Shown here: piece by piece, positions 47,299-57,537 of the stretch | Layout: every line of letters starts with the position of its first letter | How positions within the stretch are numbered: the first letter of the stretch is position 1 | Assembly: GCA_938036435.1 (NCBI GenBank) | Contig: CALHPU010000020.1 | Span: 1 to 64,000 of the forward strand | Origin: an uncultured Pirellulaceae bacterium | GTDB lineage: Bacteria; Planctomycetota; Planctomycetia; Pirellulales; Pirellulaceae | Reading direction: 5' to 3' | Length of the DNA stretch: 64,000 nucleotides | Program-made: the position numbers and the translations under genes | The notes under the pieces: generated by a model | Database searches by the model: none | Told to the model about the DNA's origin: nothing | The model's input: only the letters and a program-made list of their open reading frames with translations

Positions 47299-48306
47299 CT
47301 ACTGGGCAGTCAGCAGGTCGATGAAGGGGCTGATATCCGCAAAGTCGACCACCCCATCCTCATTGATGTCCGCTTCTTCAAGAAAGGCACCATTTTGCAG
47401 TAGTGCAATAAAAGGAGCAATGTCAGCGAAGTTGACAACTTCGTTCTGGTCTACATCACCCAGCAGAAACGACGAAGCTGGAATAACATTGGCGACGATC
47501 TCGATGTTGTCGAGTTCCATTTCGCCGTTTCCATCGCTGTCGAAGTCGCTAAAGATAATCTCGATCTGGGCAGCGTCGTTCAACGCCGCATTGAGCGGAA
47601 TGTAACCACCGGTGTCACCAGCTTGGTTCTCAGGATTGGTTGAATCAAAATCTTCAAAAGTTAGATCGAAATTGTTCAGCGCTCTAAACCAAGTTCCCCC
47701 GGGGCCAGTGGTACGATAGAAAACATCCACTTCGTCAGGGAGAAAACTCAGCGGCTCTTCAGGCAACCCAGTGACAGGATCGGTGGGCGGATCCGGGTCA
47801 AATGGTGTACCTTCAATGTCGAAACGAAATTGAAAATCTTGAAATCCAGTGCCGTCAAGCGTTATGTAGACCAAAGCGTCGTTGCCAAAGTCTTCTCCCG
47901 ACATAGGACCGAGCCCGTCATTAAAATCAACCACGAAAAGGGTTTGCCCCGCGATACTGAAATCGCCGCCGGGGCCCGCGAGGTCGTCCCATTTAACCGT
48001 ACGTGTTGGGCCAAAGGTCATGCCGCTGACTGGAGAGGTGTAGGACCTGAATCCACTGCCACCGTTGTCATCGAGATCAGCTGCGTCCCCCAAAAAGGTC
48101 TGCAAATTCGCATTGCCATTTATGGTGTTGTCGACATCGGCAAGATGATCCTGCATGTTGGGACCGTCGGCTCCATCGGCAAAATCAAAATTGTTTTGAA
48201 ACCCCCAGAACGCAACAACATCAGTTTGAGCGTTGACATCGTTGAGGGTCAAGCTGCACGTAGTCAACAGAAAAGCCAAAAAGAAAAACCTAATTGTGTG
48301 CGTCAT
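47299..48306 (-). CDS. Secreted protein with C-terminal dockerin-like EF-hand pair
   Basis: Signal peptide FFFLAFLLTTCSLTLNDVNAQ; C-terminus LLGDVDQNEVVNFADIAPFIALLQNGAFLEEADINEDGVVDFADISPFIDLLTAQ. Confidence 0.8.
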   Translation of the reverse strand: MTHTIRFFFLAFLLTTCSLTLNDVNAQTDVVAFWGFQNNFDFADGADGPNMQDHLADVDNTINGNANLQTFLGDAADLDDNGGSGFRSYTSPVSGMTFGPTRTVKWDDLAGPGGDFSIAGQTLFVVDFNDGLGPMSGEDFGNDALVYITLDGTGFQDFQFRFDIEGTPFDPDPPTDPVTGLPEEPLSFLPDEVDVFYRTTGPGGTWFRALNNFDLTFEDFDSTNPENQAGDTGGYIPLNAALNDAAQIEIIFSDFDSDGNGEMELDNIEIVANVIPASSFLLGDVDQNEVVNFADIAPFIALLQNGAFLEEADINEDGVVDFADISPFIDLLTAQ

Positions 48307-48385
48307 AATGTGTCCTAAACTATTTGATTGAGGATTCGTAGTCTGATGTCAGAAAAACAAGCATCCCAATTGTTCAATTTTTCTA

Positions 48386-51300
48386 TTACTGGGCAGTCAA
48401 CAGGTCGATGAAGGGGCTGATATCTGAGAAATCCACCACACCGTCTCCGTTGATATCTGCTTCGTCAAGGAAGCTACCGTTTTGCAACAGCGAGATAAAC
48501 GGCGCGATATCCGCGAAATCAACGGTACCGTCTTGGTCTACATCACCTAGAAGAAACGGCGTCAGTGCTGCCCCCGGGGTGCCACCGATCTCAGGGCTGG
48601 ACCGCCAGCTAAAGAAAGAGTCCAGCTGATCGACCGAACCAAGCGGATCGATCAGCTCCAAACTCGATCCTCCTCCATCAGCCGCAGGTGCCCACGGCGC
48701 GTTGTCGTCATAGGTGAACTCAAGAATTCTTTCGCCGCCAACATCGTTGACTCGAATTGATTCACCTCCGTTACTCAATTGCCCCGTATAGACACCGGCG
48801 ATGGCAGAATTGCTGACTGAAGGATAAGCAGCGGCAAACCCAAGTGCATCCTGCACGACAACCAAATACTCTCCCGGAGCGAGAGTGGTTCCTGCTGGAA
48901 ATACAAACGGCGTCGACGGCCCTTCCACGATCGAAACGCCAGCAAGGTCAAGTGTCACGGGCGTTGTCGCAACGCTATTGTTATAAAATTCAATGAATTC
49001 AGAATTGTTGACACCCGAAGGGTTATAGTTGACCTCGGTGACAATCAAATGAGCTTGATTGTCGCTGATGCCAACGTTCGGTGTCGTTAGCGCATCGACC
49101 ACGGTTGCGTCGCTGGCGATTAACACGACCGTCTCACCAGTACTGGCCAATTGCCCGCTGTAGTTACCTTGAATGAATAGCTGTTGACCAACCGACGGCC
49201 CTGTGGATCGAGCCTTAAATGCCTTGACGTCTCTCACAACATACAGCTCACCCCCGGAAGGAATCACCGTCCCTGCTGTGAACGTATGAGAAATCCCTCC
49301 GGTCAGTTGCCATCCGGAAATATCAACCGCCTCCGAAGTCGGATTGTTCAGTCGAAGATACTCTTCAGACTGCAAACCTGATATCGGATCAGCGTCAAAA
49401 TCAACGTCATCAAAAACAATACCGGGATTGCCGACTTGAGCATCGGGCACTGAATTGAGCCCCAAGAGGTAATCGCGTCTTTGCGGAATGAATTGATTCA
49501 CCAATTGATCGACGGCTTGGGCCGGCGTGAACGGATAAGCCGCGGCGAAATTAGACTGCACACCCCACTCAGCGAGGTCCGCAACTGCTTCATCCTGATT
49601 GAGCGCTTCGAGCGCTCTTGCACGCTGGCCAATCCAAGAAGTTTCTCCAGAAGTTCCTGATGCTCCATAGAATTGATCAACGAGAGTTCTTAGACGCCGG
49701 TAGTACATTTCCCGCAAGTCTGCATTGTTAAATACGCGCTGATAGATATCGGTAAATCCCCCTTGCGCACTGCGGTTGGTGTAAAGGTTGTTATCAAAAT
49801 AAGGTGGATTAACACTGGCAGTCCAATGGTGCCCGAAGGACAAATCTTGATCCCAAGGAATCGTCAACCACTGTCCAGTTCCGTCGACATCGTGGTACCA
49901 GTATTGGTTCTTGTGGCCAAAGTCATGATTGGAAATCAGATTCTGAACGGCGATGTAATTGATAAGTGTCGCAACATCCAGTTGGTCATAAATCAAATTG
50001 ACTTCAGCCGAACTCGTGTTTGCCGCGGCAATCTGATTGATGATTGCCTGAAGATCAGATCTGTCTTCGTATTCGCGGCTCTCTTTGTCGACTTCGACCG
50101 TCGCGCTATTGAGCCGGTTGTTAATCTTGTATAGTGCGCCCTGCGGGTCGAGCCCCTCGCGCTCTAAAAACTCTTCGTCGCCCTCTTCGACCAAATCCCA
50201 CAATCCGTAGAACTCGCCGTTCTGGTAAACCGTGACAGAAAATCCAAAATGCGATGCGGGATGGTTGGATGCCTCAAACACGCTGTAGGCCAAAGGATGC
50301 CTAATCTTCGTCTGATCAGCATAGTTGGTTAGCAAGTTAAAATCGCTGACTCGCCCAACGCCGTCTTGGACTCGAAACTTCTCCCCTGAGTTTGCGTCAA
50401 AATCAAAGGACTTTTTTGCGAATTCGGGCAACCGCGTAGACTGCCCATGTGCATTAGTCTCGATGTTGTCATAGAACTCGCCATTAAAGAACAATGAACC
50501 CCGCGCCCCCGCATCGGTGAAAGTCCCCGCTTGATTCTGAACGAACCAATACAAAACCGGTAAATCAGAGTTGACCGACGCATCGGTAACCACCGTCCCA
50601 AAGTACTCGGCGGAATCAAGCGGATCGGCAAATCGAGGTGCGCGAGTCCGATTTCCATCGCTATCTTCAGCCGTTACATACCACCGCAATAACTCACCAG
50701 CATCGCCAACATCAGGCACGGTTGCCGAATAAACCCCGTCGCCTGCGACGGCGTCTCCGAGAAGGCCAATGTCATTGGCCGACAAGGTAACTTCCGGCCC
50801 GAAACCTTGACGATAATGAAACTCAACACCAAAAGAATTCACTGGCAACGATCGTGGAGCAACCGCCGCTGAAATCACCAATGACTGCCCCGGATTGACT
50901 GCCACACCATTAGCGGTGACGCCGTCTACAATGGGACCAAGGGTCGTCAACGAGCTGTTACCCGCAAGAGGTGTTGGAAAAGCCAAGTGTCCCGAGGCGG
51001 AAACAATGGACGAAGATGATAGAGTTGGAGCCAAAAGGAAATCGCTGCTGCCTGAAGCGTTGAGCGCGTGAATGGCCAGTACATTCGTACCGTCTTGTAA
51101 TAACCCAACCGGACCGCTCAAGTCAAACGACTCGAAGGCCAACGCATTTTGATCTTGGTTCTGTCCGGAGGCAGCTGCATTCCAGTCTAAGCCATTGCCA
51201 GCGTTCCTTGAGAAAATAAAGAACCCATTTAGAAAGACCGCGAACCCGTCATCGTATTTCAAATCAAGCGTTAAATCATTGACCGCCGACGCGTCCGCAA

Positions 51301-52069
51301 TCTCAAATTCAGTCCGAAGATAGGCCGTAGTGGTTCCGCTGGGAAGCTGTGGTGAAATGAGAATTTCATCGGCGTAGGAGGTGCTACTATTGGGGTTGTT
51401 CTCGTATCCGATCGCTGTGCTACCTGCGGTGAACCCTGCGGCGGCCGCGTCGAAGCCAATTTGCTTCCAAGTGTCTCCAATGTCACTGGTCGGCACGAAA
51501 TAGTAACTCTCGGTTGATGGACCAATGAGACTGCCGGCAACTGCTCCGAATGAAACATCAGTGACTTGAGCCGGGTAATCCGCTCCTGCGGTGCCAAACT
51601 CCGACAACAGATTACCTGTCGGATCGAACAAGCCAATGTAATCACCGCCAGCAGAAAGTTTGAAATCAGTGTGGTGGAAGCCTCCGGGATCTACTTCGTT
51701 GTTGCCCGAAGCAAACACCACCATATATTCTTGTGCGCCCAAAATCGCCGGCTGATCGAAACGCCAGCCGAATGGATCAGCCGGATTGTCCGACAGGTGG
51801 TATCCGCTTAGATCCACCGCTGAGGTGCCGCTGTTATAAAGTTCGATCCAGTCCGGGGTCGATCCGTATCCGTCTTCAAAAGAAGCCACATTGGATGCAA
51901 CAAACTCGCTGATCACCACGGCCAGCATAGAGCGAGGCTCCAGCGTGCTGTAAGAGAGCCCGGACGGTTTGCGAGACGCGCGATTTGCCGAATTGGATTT
52001 GCTGCCACGGCTAGTCTTCTTCTTGCTGTTTTTGCTATCGAAAGAGCTTCGGAAGGAAGTGCTGCTCAA
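48386..52069 (-). CDS. CotH-kinase family protein with LEPR N-terminus, lamin-tail-like domains and dockerin-like C-terminus
   Basis: LEPRSMLAVVISEFVASN...; CotH motifs HFGFSVTVYQNGEFYGLWDLVEEGDEEFLERE and LTIPWDQDLSFGHHW; C-terminus LLGDVDQDGTVDFADIAPFISLLQNGSFLDEADINGDGVVDFSDISPFIDLLTAQ. Confidence 0.88.
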   Translation of the reverse strand: MSSTSFRSSFDSKNSKKKTSRGSKSNSANRASRKPSGLSYSTLEPRSMLAVVISEFVASNVASFEDGYGSTPDWIELYNSGTSAVDLSGYHLSDNPADPFGWRFDQPAILGAQEYMVVFASGNNEVDPGGFHHTDFKLSAGGDYIGLFDPTGNLLSEFGTAGADYPAQVTDVSFGAVAGSLIGPSTESYYFVPTSDIGDTWKQIGFDAAAAGFTAGSTAIGYENNPNSSTSYADEILISPQLPSGTTTAYLRTEFEIADASAVNDLTLDLKYDDGFAVFLNGFFIFSRNAGNGLDWNAAASGQNQDQNALAFESFDLSGPVGLLQDGTNVLAIHALNASGSSDFLLAPTLSSSSIVSASGHLAFPTPLAGNSSLTTLGPIVDGVTANGVAVNPGQSLVISAAVAPRSLPVNSFGVEFHYRQGFGPEVTLSANDIGLLGDAVAGDGVYSATVPDVGDAGELLRWYVTAEDSDGNRTRAPRFADPLDSAEYFGTVVTDASVNSDLPVLYWFVQNQAGTFTDAGARGSLFFNGEFYDNIETNAHGQSTRLPEFAKKSFDFDANSGEKFRVQDGVGRVSDFNLLTNYADQTKIRHPLAYSVFEASNHPASHFGFSVTVYQNGEFYGLWDLVEEGDEEFLEREGLDPQGALYKINNRLNSATVEVDKESREYEDRSDLQAIINQIAAANTSSAEVNLIYDQLDVATLINYIAVQNLISNHDFGHKNQYWYHDVDGTGQWLTIPWDQDLSFGHHWTASVNPPYFDNNLYTNRSAQGGFTDIYQRVFNNADLREMYYRRLRTLVDQFYGASGTSGETSWIGQRARALEALNQDEAVADLAEWGVQSNFAAAYPFTPAQAVDQLVNQFIPQRRDYLLGLNSVPDAQVGNPGIVFDDVDFDADPISGLQSEEYLRLNNPTSEAVDISGWQLTGGISHTFTAGTVIPSGGELYVVRDVKAFKARSTGPSVGQQLFIQGNYSGQLASTGETVVLIASDATVVDALTTPNVGISDNQAHLIVTEVNYNPSGVNNSEFIEFYNNSVATTPVTLDLAGVSIVEGPSTPFVFPAGTTLAPGEYLVVVQDALGFAAAYPSVSNSAIAGVYTGQLSNGGESIRVNDVGGERILEFTYDDNAPWAPAADGGGSSLELIDPLGSVDQLDSFFSWRSSPEIGGTPGAALTPFLLGDVDQDGTVDFADIAPFISLLQNGSFLDEADINGDGVVDFSDISPFIDLLTAQ

Positions 52070-52433
52070 GGATCAACTCCGATTAAAAGAGGCCTTTTCA
52101 CAGAAGAAAAAGCAGGTGGCCTGAAACCGATATCATAGCCAGAACCAGGCGTTCAATCAATCCGCAACGGGTTCATAATGTAAGCACATGCACCTTTAAG
52201 CCCCCTGAAAACACTGGACACTACCGTCGTTGGGAAGAACTCTGGAAGATTGCCAAGTACATTTACCGCGAACCACCGAGTCCGGTTGTAAGACTTAGGC
52301 CGACTGAAAGAGTTGACATTCCAGGCCAGGCGTGGGGCAAGCATCCTGCTTGCCAACATATTATTGAGTGGCACTGGCAAGCTGGAAGCTTACGCCACTG
52401 GAGGTGACTCAAATACCAAATTGGAACGGCGCA

Positions 52434-55232
52434 CTAAAGCGTCGCTAAGAATGCCCAAAGGTCAGCAATTTCCAACGGAGTCAAATTGTCCAGCAACCTT
52501 GCTGGCATCAAAGAGCGCTTGGACTGTTTTAGTTCGGCGATCTGGTCAGTGTTGATGCGCGCTGTAGAGCCATCAGCCAACAGCAACGTGATCCCATCGG
52601 CGGACTGATAAACTTTCAGCCCGGCAACAAATTCGCCGTCTTCGGTTTCGACCAACACTGCGCGATAACGATCGGCCACATCGCGGTCGGGATTTAGAAT
52701 GGACTGAAACAACGCCCGTTTGCTAAACCGCTTGGTGATGCCTTCCAACGATGGACCTAGCGCGGAGCCCGTCAATTGTCCGCTTCCCGATTGGTGACAG
52801 CCTGCGCATTGTACTTTAGTGAAAACACCTTTGCCTCGCGCCACATCGCCGTTGTTCCAATCGAACTTTGCCAGCCACTGATCTACGTCAACGGTACCAT
52901 CGACCTCAAGTTTGAAAGCTTTGCCAAACCGCTTTTCCAGATACTGCACGGTTTGAGCAAGATCGCCGTCGACAAAATCATCTTCTTCCACAAAAGACGA
53001 TTTCAGCATCAGCATCAATTGTTTTCGTACTGAGTTCGACGGACCATCACTTCCCAAACGAGTGAGCACCCCAACGGCAACTTGTGTTTCTTCAAAGCTT
53101 AGTAACTCTGCCCCTTTATCCATCAAGCGTCTGAGCCCGATGGCCGAGTTCTTTTGCGTCTGCAATCGGTCGGCGCGGAGCCCTCGCACGAAGGTTGCGC
53201 GATCGACTGCGGTTGGGCCATCAACCAACACGTCCACGGTGGGAGAGAGCAAGTGAGGCCTCTCATCGACGATAGAGCGAAGGAAGCTCGCTGCCTTAGG
53301 GAGTCGTTGAAACAACTTCACATGCCGCGCCGAAACTTGCTCGGAGTTCTTCCGGCACCACGCGAGAATGACATTTGCGAGTTCGGTTTTCACTGAATCG
53401 TTGACGTGTTCCGCCGGACCTTTCGTTAATGCTTCGGCGACGTAAAGTGTATGCACCGGGCCCATTAAGGGAGAATCAACTATTGCACGCCCGATTCTTG
53501 GATGCTTGGCAAGTGCCGCGACAAGTTCCTTCATACGAGGTTCCCAGTTCCGATCGGTGTTCTTTCCCTGCTGGGCAAGCGTCGGTTTTAGTCCCAACAA
53601 AAACTGACTGATCTTCTGGGCTTGTTCGGTTGACGGAGAATTCACAATGAAGCTGTAGCAGTTCAACAAATGGATCCTACGAACCGGATCTTTCTCCGAG
53701 TCTAAGATTTTCGAAACTGTGCCGCCCAAATCATCCGACTGAAATCTCTCCATCGCACACAACCTGAGAAGCTCATCGATTTCTCTTTCCCCGACCTCCT
53801 GACTAAACAGCGCGTTCAAATACTTCTGCAAAAGTGGGGCCAACTCAGAGTTGGCATTCTGTAACGGTCGCTTGGCCGTATACCCAGCCATCATTCCGTC
53901 GCAACCACCACAGCCACCAAGCTCAAGTTGCCTTGCCCGAATATCGTCGATGAAGTTACGCTCTGACTGATCCTTTTTGCATTGGCCCTCATCTTTAGTG
54001 CCGGCTAATTCATTGGAATCCAAAACACCATCTTCAGTTACCGGGTCAATCGGCTCGATTCTAAACAAGCCGCCTTCGGTACCGCGGCCGCCAACGGCAA
54101 CGTACAACAAACCATCGGTTCCGATAACCAAGTCGGTTACCGCAAAGCCAAATTGGCCCTTGGACAGTAGAAAGTCCACTGGAGATTCATCGTCATTGGC
54201 CACATCAATCGCTGCGATCCTGCCGAAAGTCCAGTCGCCGACGAACAACCAGTGCGCGAACTGCTTGCCCATTTCATTTTGGCCGTTGTAGCAAACACCT
54301 GTGGGACTTCCACGTCCAAGCGCTGCGACTTCCGTTGGCATATCTGGGTAATAGGACGGACGCTTCCAACTCTTGTTCACCCAACCGGCGTGATCACCGG
54401 CCGCCACGCGAAACACGCGCGTCGGTCGATACCACGGCAGCGAAACATCGCGCTCGCCGTCGCTATCGTAAACATAAACACTTCCATCAGCACCAAAGTC
54501 AAAATCGTATGCGTTCCTAAACCCCTCCGCAAAGACTTGGTATTCTTTCAGCTCAAAATCTAGTCGCAACAAACAACCCGCTTCAGGATTGACCACGGGA
54601 GAATCTTTATGGGACCAGAACTTTGGATCGAGTTTCGTATCGTTGCCACAGATCAAGTACCACCATTGCTCTGGCCCTTTGCGGATCGCGTGAGCTTGAT
54701 GCTCTTTGCCAACGTCAATTTTTAACAGCACCTCTGGTTCGGCAAGCTTCGCAAGCGCTTCGTTTGACAAATCGCCCAGCGCTCCCTTGATGCGACATAG
54801 TCCTTCACCGCCGACGAAATATAAATCACTGGCCTCACACCACAGGCCCTGCGCACCTCCGGCAGGGGCATGCGGCAGATCGGCCACCTTCTCCAAACCC
54901 TTGTCAGAAACCTTCAGTCGCCGAAGATACCCCGGCCCAGAAACGACCAGATCGCCAGAATCGTGGACGGCCATGCAAAAAGCGTTTGGGATCTGCTCAT
55001 TTCCCGCAAGCTTCAGCAACCGGAAACCGGGCGCAAGTTCGACTCGGTCGGTCATATCTTGTTTTGCAAAGTCTTGTTTTGCAAAGAGTAGCCCCGGCGC
55101 CTGCGCGAGGGCGATTTCAGAAACCAGCGAGCAGCCGCCAAAGACAAAACAGCACAACAAAATGCGCCCGACAAACGAACCAACGCAAGTTGCGTTGTTG
55201 ATCGGACGACATGTTTTCCGAGTAAAATTCAT
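52434..55232 (-). CDS. Secreted c-type cytochrome/beta-propeller protein (PVC-type heme-binding CxxCH protein)
   Basis: MNFTRKTCRPINNATCVGSFVGRILLCCFVFGGCSLV N-terminus; propeller LYFVGGEGLCRI...DFDFGADGSVYVYDSDGERD; C-terminal GKGVFTKVQCAGCHQSGSG...LGPSLEGI (CxxCH). ATG 55232 avoids overlap with the upstream gene. Confidence 0.85.
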   Translation of the reverse strand: MNFTRKTCRPINNATCVGSFVGRILLCCFVFGGCSLVSEIALAQAPGLLFAKQDFAKQDMTDRVELAPGFRLLKLAGNEQIPNAFCMAVHDSGDLVVSGPGYLRRLKVSDKGLEKVADLPHAPAGGAQGLWCEASDLYFVGGEGLCRIKGALGDLSNEALAKLAEPEVLLKIDVGKEHQAHAIRKGPEQWWYLICGNDTKLDPKFWSHKDSPVVNPEAGCLLRLDFELKEYQVFAEGFRNAYDFDFGADGSVYVYDSDGERDVSLPWYRPTRVFRVAAGDHAGWVNKSWKRPSYYPDMPTEVAALGRGSPTGVCYNGQNEMGKQFAHWLFVGDWTFGRIAAIDVANDDESPVDFLLSKGQFGFAVTDLVIGTDGLLYVAVGGRGTEGGLFRIEPIDPVTEDGVLDSNELAGTKDEGQCKKDQSERNFIDDIRARQLELGGCGGCDGMMAGYTAKRPLQNANSELAPLLQKYLNALFSQEVGEREIDELLRLCAMERFQSDDLGGTVSKILDSEKDPVRRIHLLNCYSFIVNSPSTEQAQKISQFLLGLKPTLAQQGKNTDRNWEPRMKELVAALAKHPRIGRAIVDSPLMGPVHTLYVAEALTKGPAEHVNDSVKTELANVILAWCRKNSEQVSARHVKLFQRLPKAASFLRSIVDERPHLLSPTVDVLVDGPTAVDRATFVRGLRADRLQTQKNSAIGLRRLMDKGAELLSFEETQVAVGVLTRLGSDGPSNSVRKQLMLMLKSSFVEEDDFVDGDLAQTVQYLEKRFGKAFKLEVDGTVDVDQWLAKFDWNNGDVARGKGVFTKVQCAGCHQSGSGQLTGSALGPSLEGITKRFSKRALFQSILNPDRDVADRYRAVLVETEDGEFVAGLKVYQSADGITLLLADGSTARINTDQIAELKQSKRSLMPARLLDNLTPLEIADLWAFLATL

Positions 55233-55248
55233 CTCGATTGGTATCCTA

Positions 55249-57537
55249 TTACCCAACGCTGGCGTCGGCCTTCTCACGAGGCTTTGTCGCGATGATCATC
55301 ACAACCGCAATAAGGCTGATCACGATCGCCGGCACCACCCACAGCAACGGTATGTCAGCCCCTTCCTCGGGGAACCACGCGAGCTGACTTAGTTGCGGTT
55401 GGAAGTACCCAAGGAACACTAAACATCCGTTGTGCAACATGTGCAAGATCGCACCCGGCCAAATCGACTTCGATCGATAACAAACAAACCCTAGCAGGAT
55501 TCCCATCAACGTGGTGGGGATCAGTCGATCCAACGAGATGGCACTGTTAGAGAGAATGTGAAAGAAACCAAACAACGCAGCCGACACAAGTATCGCGCTG
55601 ACCGCCGACCATTTCCTTAACAGCGTCTGCATGATCATCCCTCGGAAAAACCACTCCTCGCAAATCGCGGGGATAATCGCAAACGCAAACGCAACGAGGA
55701 CGACCGGTAGCGTGCGAAATTTTTCAACCTGTCCCTTGGTCAGTTCGATCAAAGCATCATGACGCATTGCGGCCGCCTCCGCGCCTTCGAACATCGCCAT
55801 GATTCCGTACCATTGATCAACAAATGCTGCCAGAACCGGCCACATAAAAAGTCCAAGCAAAACGGCCGGCAACCAAAACCAACCGCTTGGCAAGCCACTA
55901 GCAAAACCCGTTCGCAGCGTCACTCGCCGCGCGACGGCAATCAAACACGGCACACAAAAGAATGACAAAAACGTAAACAACATCATTATTATGGCGAACG
56001 TCGTGTACTGCGATTCAAGCGATTTGGCCATCCTCCCCAACGCTCCGATGGCAATCAAATTGATTGGCAATAACAAAGCCAGTCCCAACATCGCCGCCCC
56101 AAACGTAAAATGACTTTGAGCTTTCTTCGGCCGACTGAACAAATCACTCAACGTCCCCTGACCGGCGTACAACACGTCGTCGCCACCGAATCGATCGGCC
56201 GCGAAACGAATTGCCACCACCGCATAAAACGCAGTCGACAGCACCGCCAATAACGCCGGAAACCACTGCACATCATGATTGATTACGTCGCGCCCCAACA
56301 ACAGCACGTTCACCATCGGCGTCAGGCATAAAACCCCTTCGAGCTTAAGCGCCGGATTCATCGCCAGCAAACCGGGCCCCATCGACAGCAAAATAACTGG
56401 GATCAAATACGCTTGTGCTTCTTTGAAAGAACGCGCAAAACTCGTCACAGCCAACATCAACGCCGAAAAGAAAGCGCTGAACAAAACCAACAGACCAAAA
56501 ATCTTCAGGATAACCAACAAACTAAATCCGTTTGGTCCCAGCAAAATTTTCTCAAACTGAAACGTCCAGACCGTAAGCGCCATTCCCAGCAAGTTCAATA
56601 GCGCTGTAAAAATCGCCACCGTCCACACCGCGAAGAACTTCGCCATCAAAATACCGACCTTAGGGACAGGTGCCGCCATTAACGTTTCCAAAGTGCCCCG
56701 CTCGCGCTCGCCAGCGGTCAAATCGATCGCAGGATAAACGGCACCGGTAACGGTCATCAACACCAACACCAGTGGAATCAATGAGGCCAGCGAGAACGTA
56801 CTGGTCGATGGCGGCGCGTTAGGATCCGCAGCCACCACAATCGGCTCAAGCCCCAACGGATCATCCGCCAGCAGTCCTCCCCGACGTAACCGGTCGGCAA
56901 CCTGAGCACGGTTAAGCTCTCGTAACTTATCTTGAAAATAGTCTGCCGCAGCGCGACCGTTGGCAGTGTTACGTCTCACAATAGTAATGCCAACACTGCG
57001 TCCAAGCGATTTTTCGTCCTCACCACTGTCTGGAAAATCGAAGCTAACGCCTAAGTCGACATCGTTCTTCAACACCACTTCAGCCAATGGTAAAGATTCA
57101 TCCTCGACGCTGGGAAGAAACCACTTATGGGCACTGAATTTGTCAAACTGGGGGCCCTTGTACAATTTTGCCGACTCGACCGCCGAAGAATCGTTGGATT
57201 CCAATTCCGCTCCGTCAGCAGTTTTCTTGACCTCTAGCGCATCGATTTGCTGAACCATCGCGCTGACGAAAGACATCGTTTTCTGTTGGTTCGCATTAGA
57301 CTCCAGCGTGACATTCAACACCGCCGGCTTGCTCGCGCCTAAGGACCCCTCGAGTGTTGACACTAACACCGTCCGAAAGAGCAAACTGAGAATGGGATAC
57401 ACCAGCAGCGGCATCAAGATCAACGTAACGATCGTTCGCCGATCACGCAGTGTTTCGCGCAACTCTTTTTGCGTCAGTCGTTTGAGGCGGGAAAACCAAG
57501 AAGCCTGAAAACGCGCATCACGATTGGACATCAGCAC
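55249..57537 (-). CDS. ABC transporter permease fused to CPBP intramembrane metalloprotease
   Basis: N-terminal NatB-like RLTQKELRETLRDRRTIVTLILMPLLVYPILS...YPAIDLTAGERERGTLETLMAAPV; C-terminal CPBP motifs EEWFFRGMIMQTLL and FGFFHILSN. Confidence 0.93.
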   Translation of the reverse strand: MLMSNRDARFQASWFSRLKRLTQKELRETLRDRRTIVTLILMPLLVYPILSLLFRTVLVSTLEGSLGASKPAVLNVTLESNANQQKTMSFVSAMVQQIDALEVKKTADGAELESNDSSAVESAKLYKGPQFDKFSAHKWFLPSVEDESLPLAEVVLKNDVDLGVSFDFPDSGEDEKSLGRSVGITIVRRNTANGRAAADYFQDKLRELNRAQVADRLRRGGLLADDPLGLEPIVVAADPNAPPSTSTFSLASLIPLVLVLMTVTGAVYPAIDLTAGERERGTLETLMAAPVPKVGILMAKFFAVWTVAIFTALLNLLGMALTVWTFQFEKILLGPNGFSLLVILKIFGLLVLFSAFFSALMLAVTSFARSFKEAQAYLIPVILLSMGPGLLAMNPALKLEGVLCLTPMVNVLLLGRDVINHDVQWFPALLAVLSTAFYAVVAIRFAADRFGGDDVLYAGQGTLSDLFSRPKKAQSHFTFGAAMLGLALLLPINLIAIGALGRMAKSLESQYTTFAIIMMLFTFLSFFCVPCLIAVARRVTLRTGFASGLPSGWFWLPAVLLGLFMWPVLAAFVDQWYGIMAMFEGAEAAAMRHDALIELTKGQVEKFRTLPVVLVAFAFAIIPAICEEWFFRGMIMQTLLRKWSAVSAILVSAALFGFFHILSNSAISLDRLIPTTLMGILLGFVCYRSKSIWPGAILHMLHNGCLVFLGYFQPQLSQLAWFPEEGADIPLLWVVPAIVISLIAVVMIIATKPREKADASVG

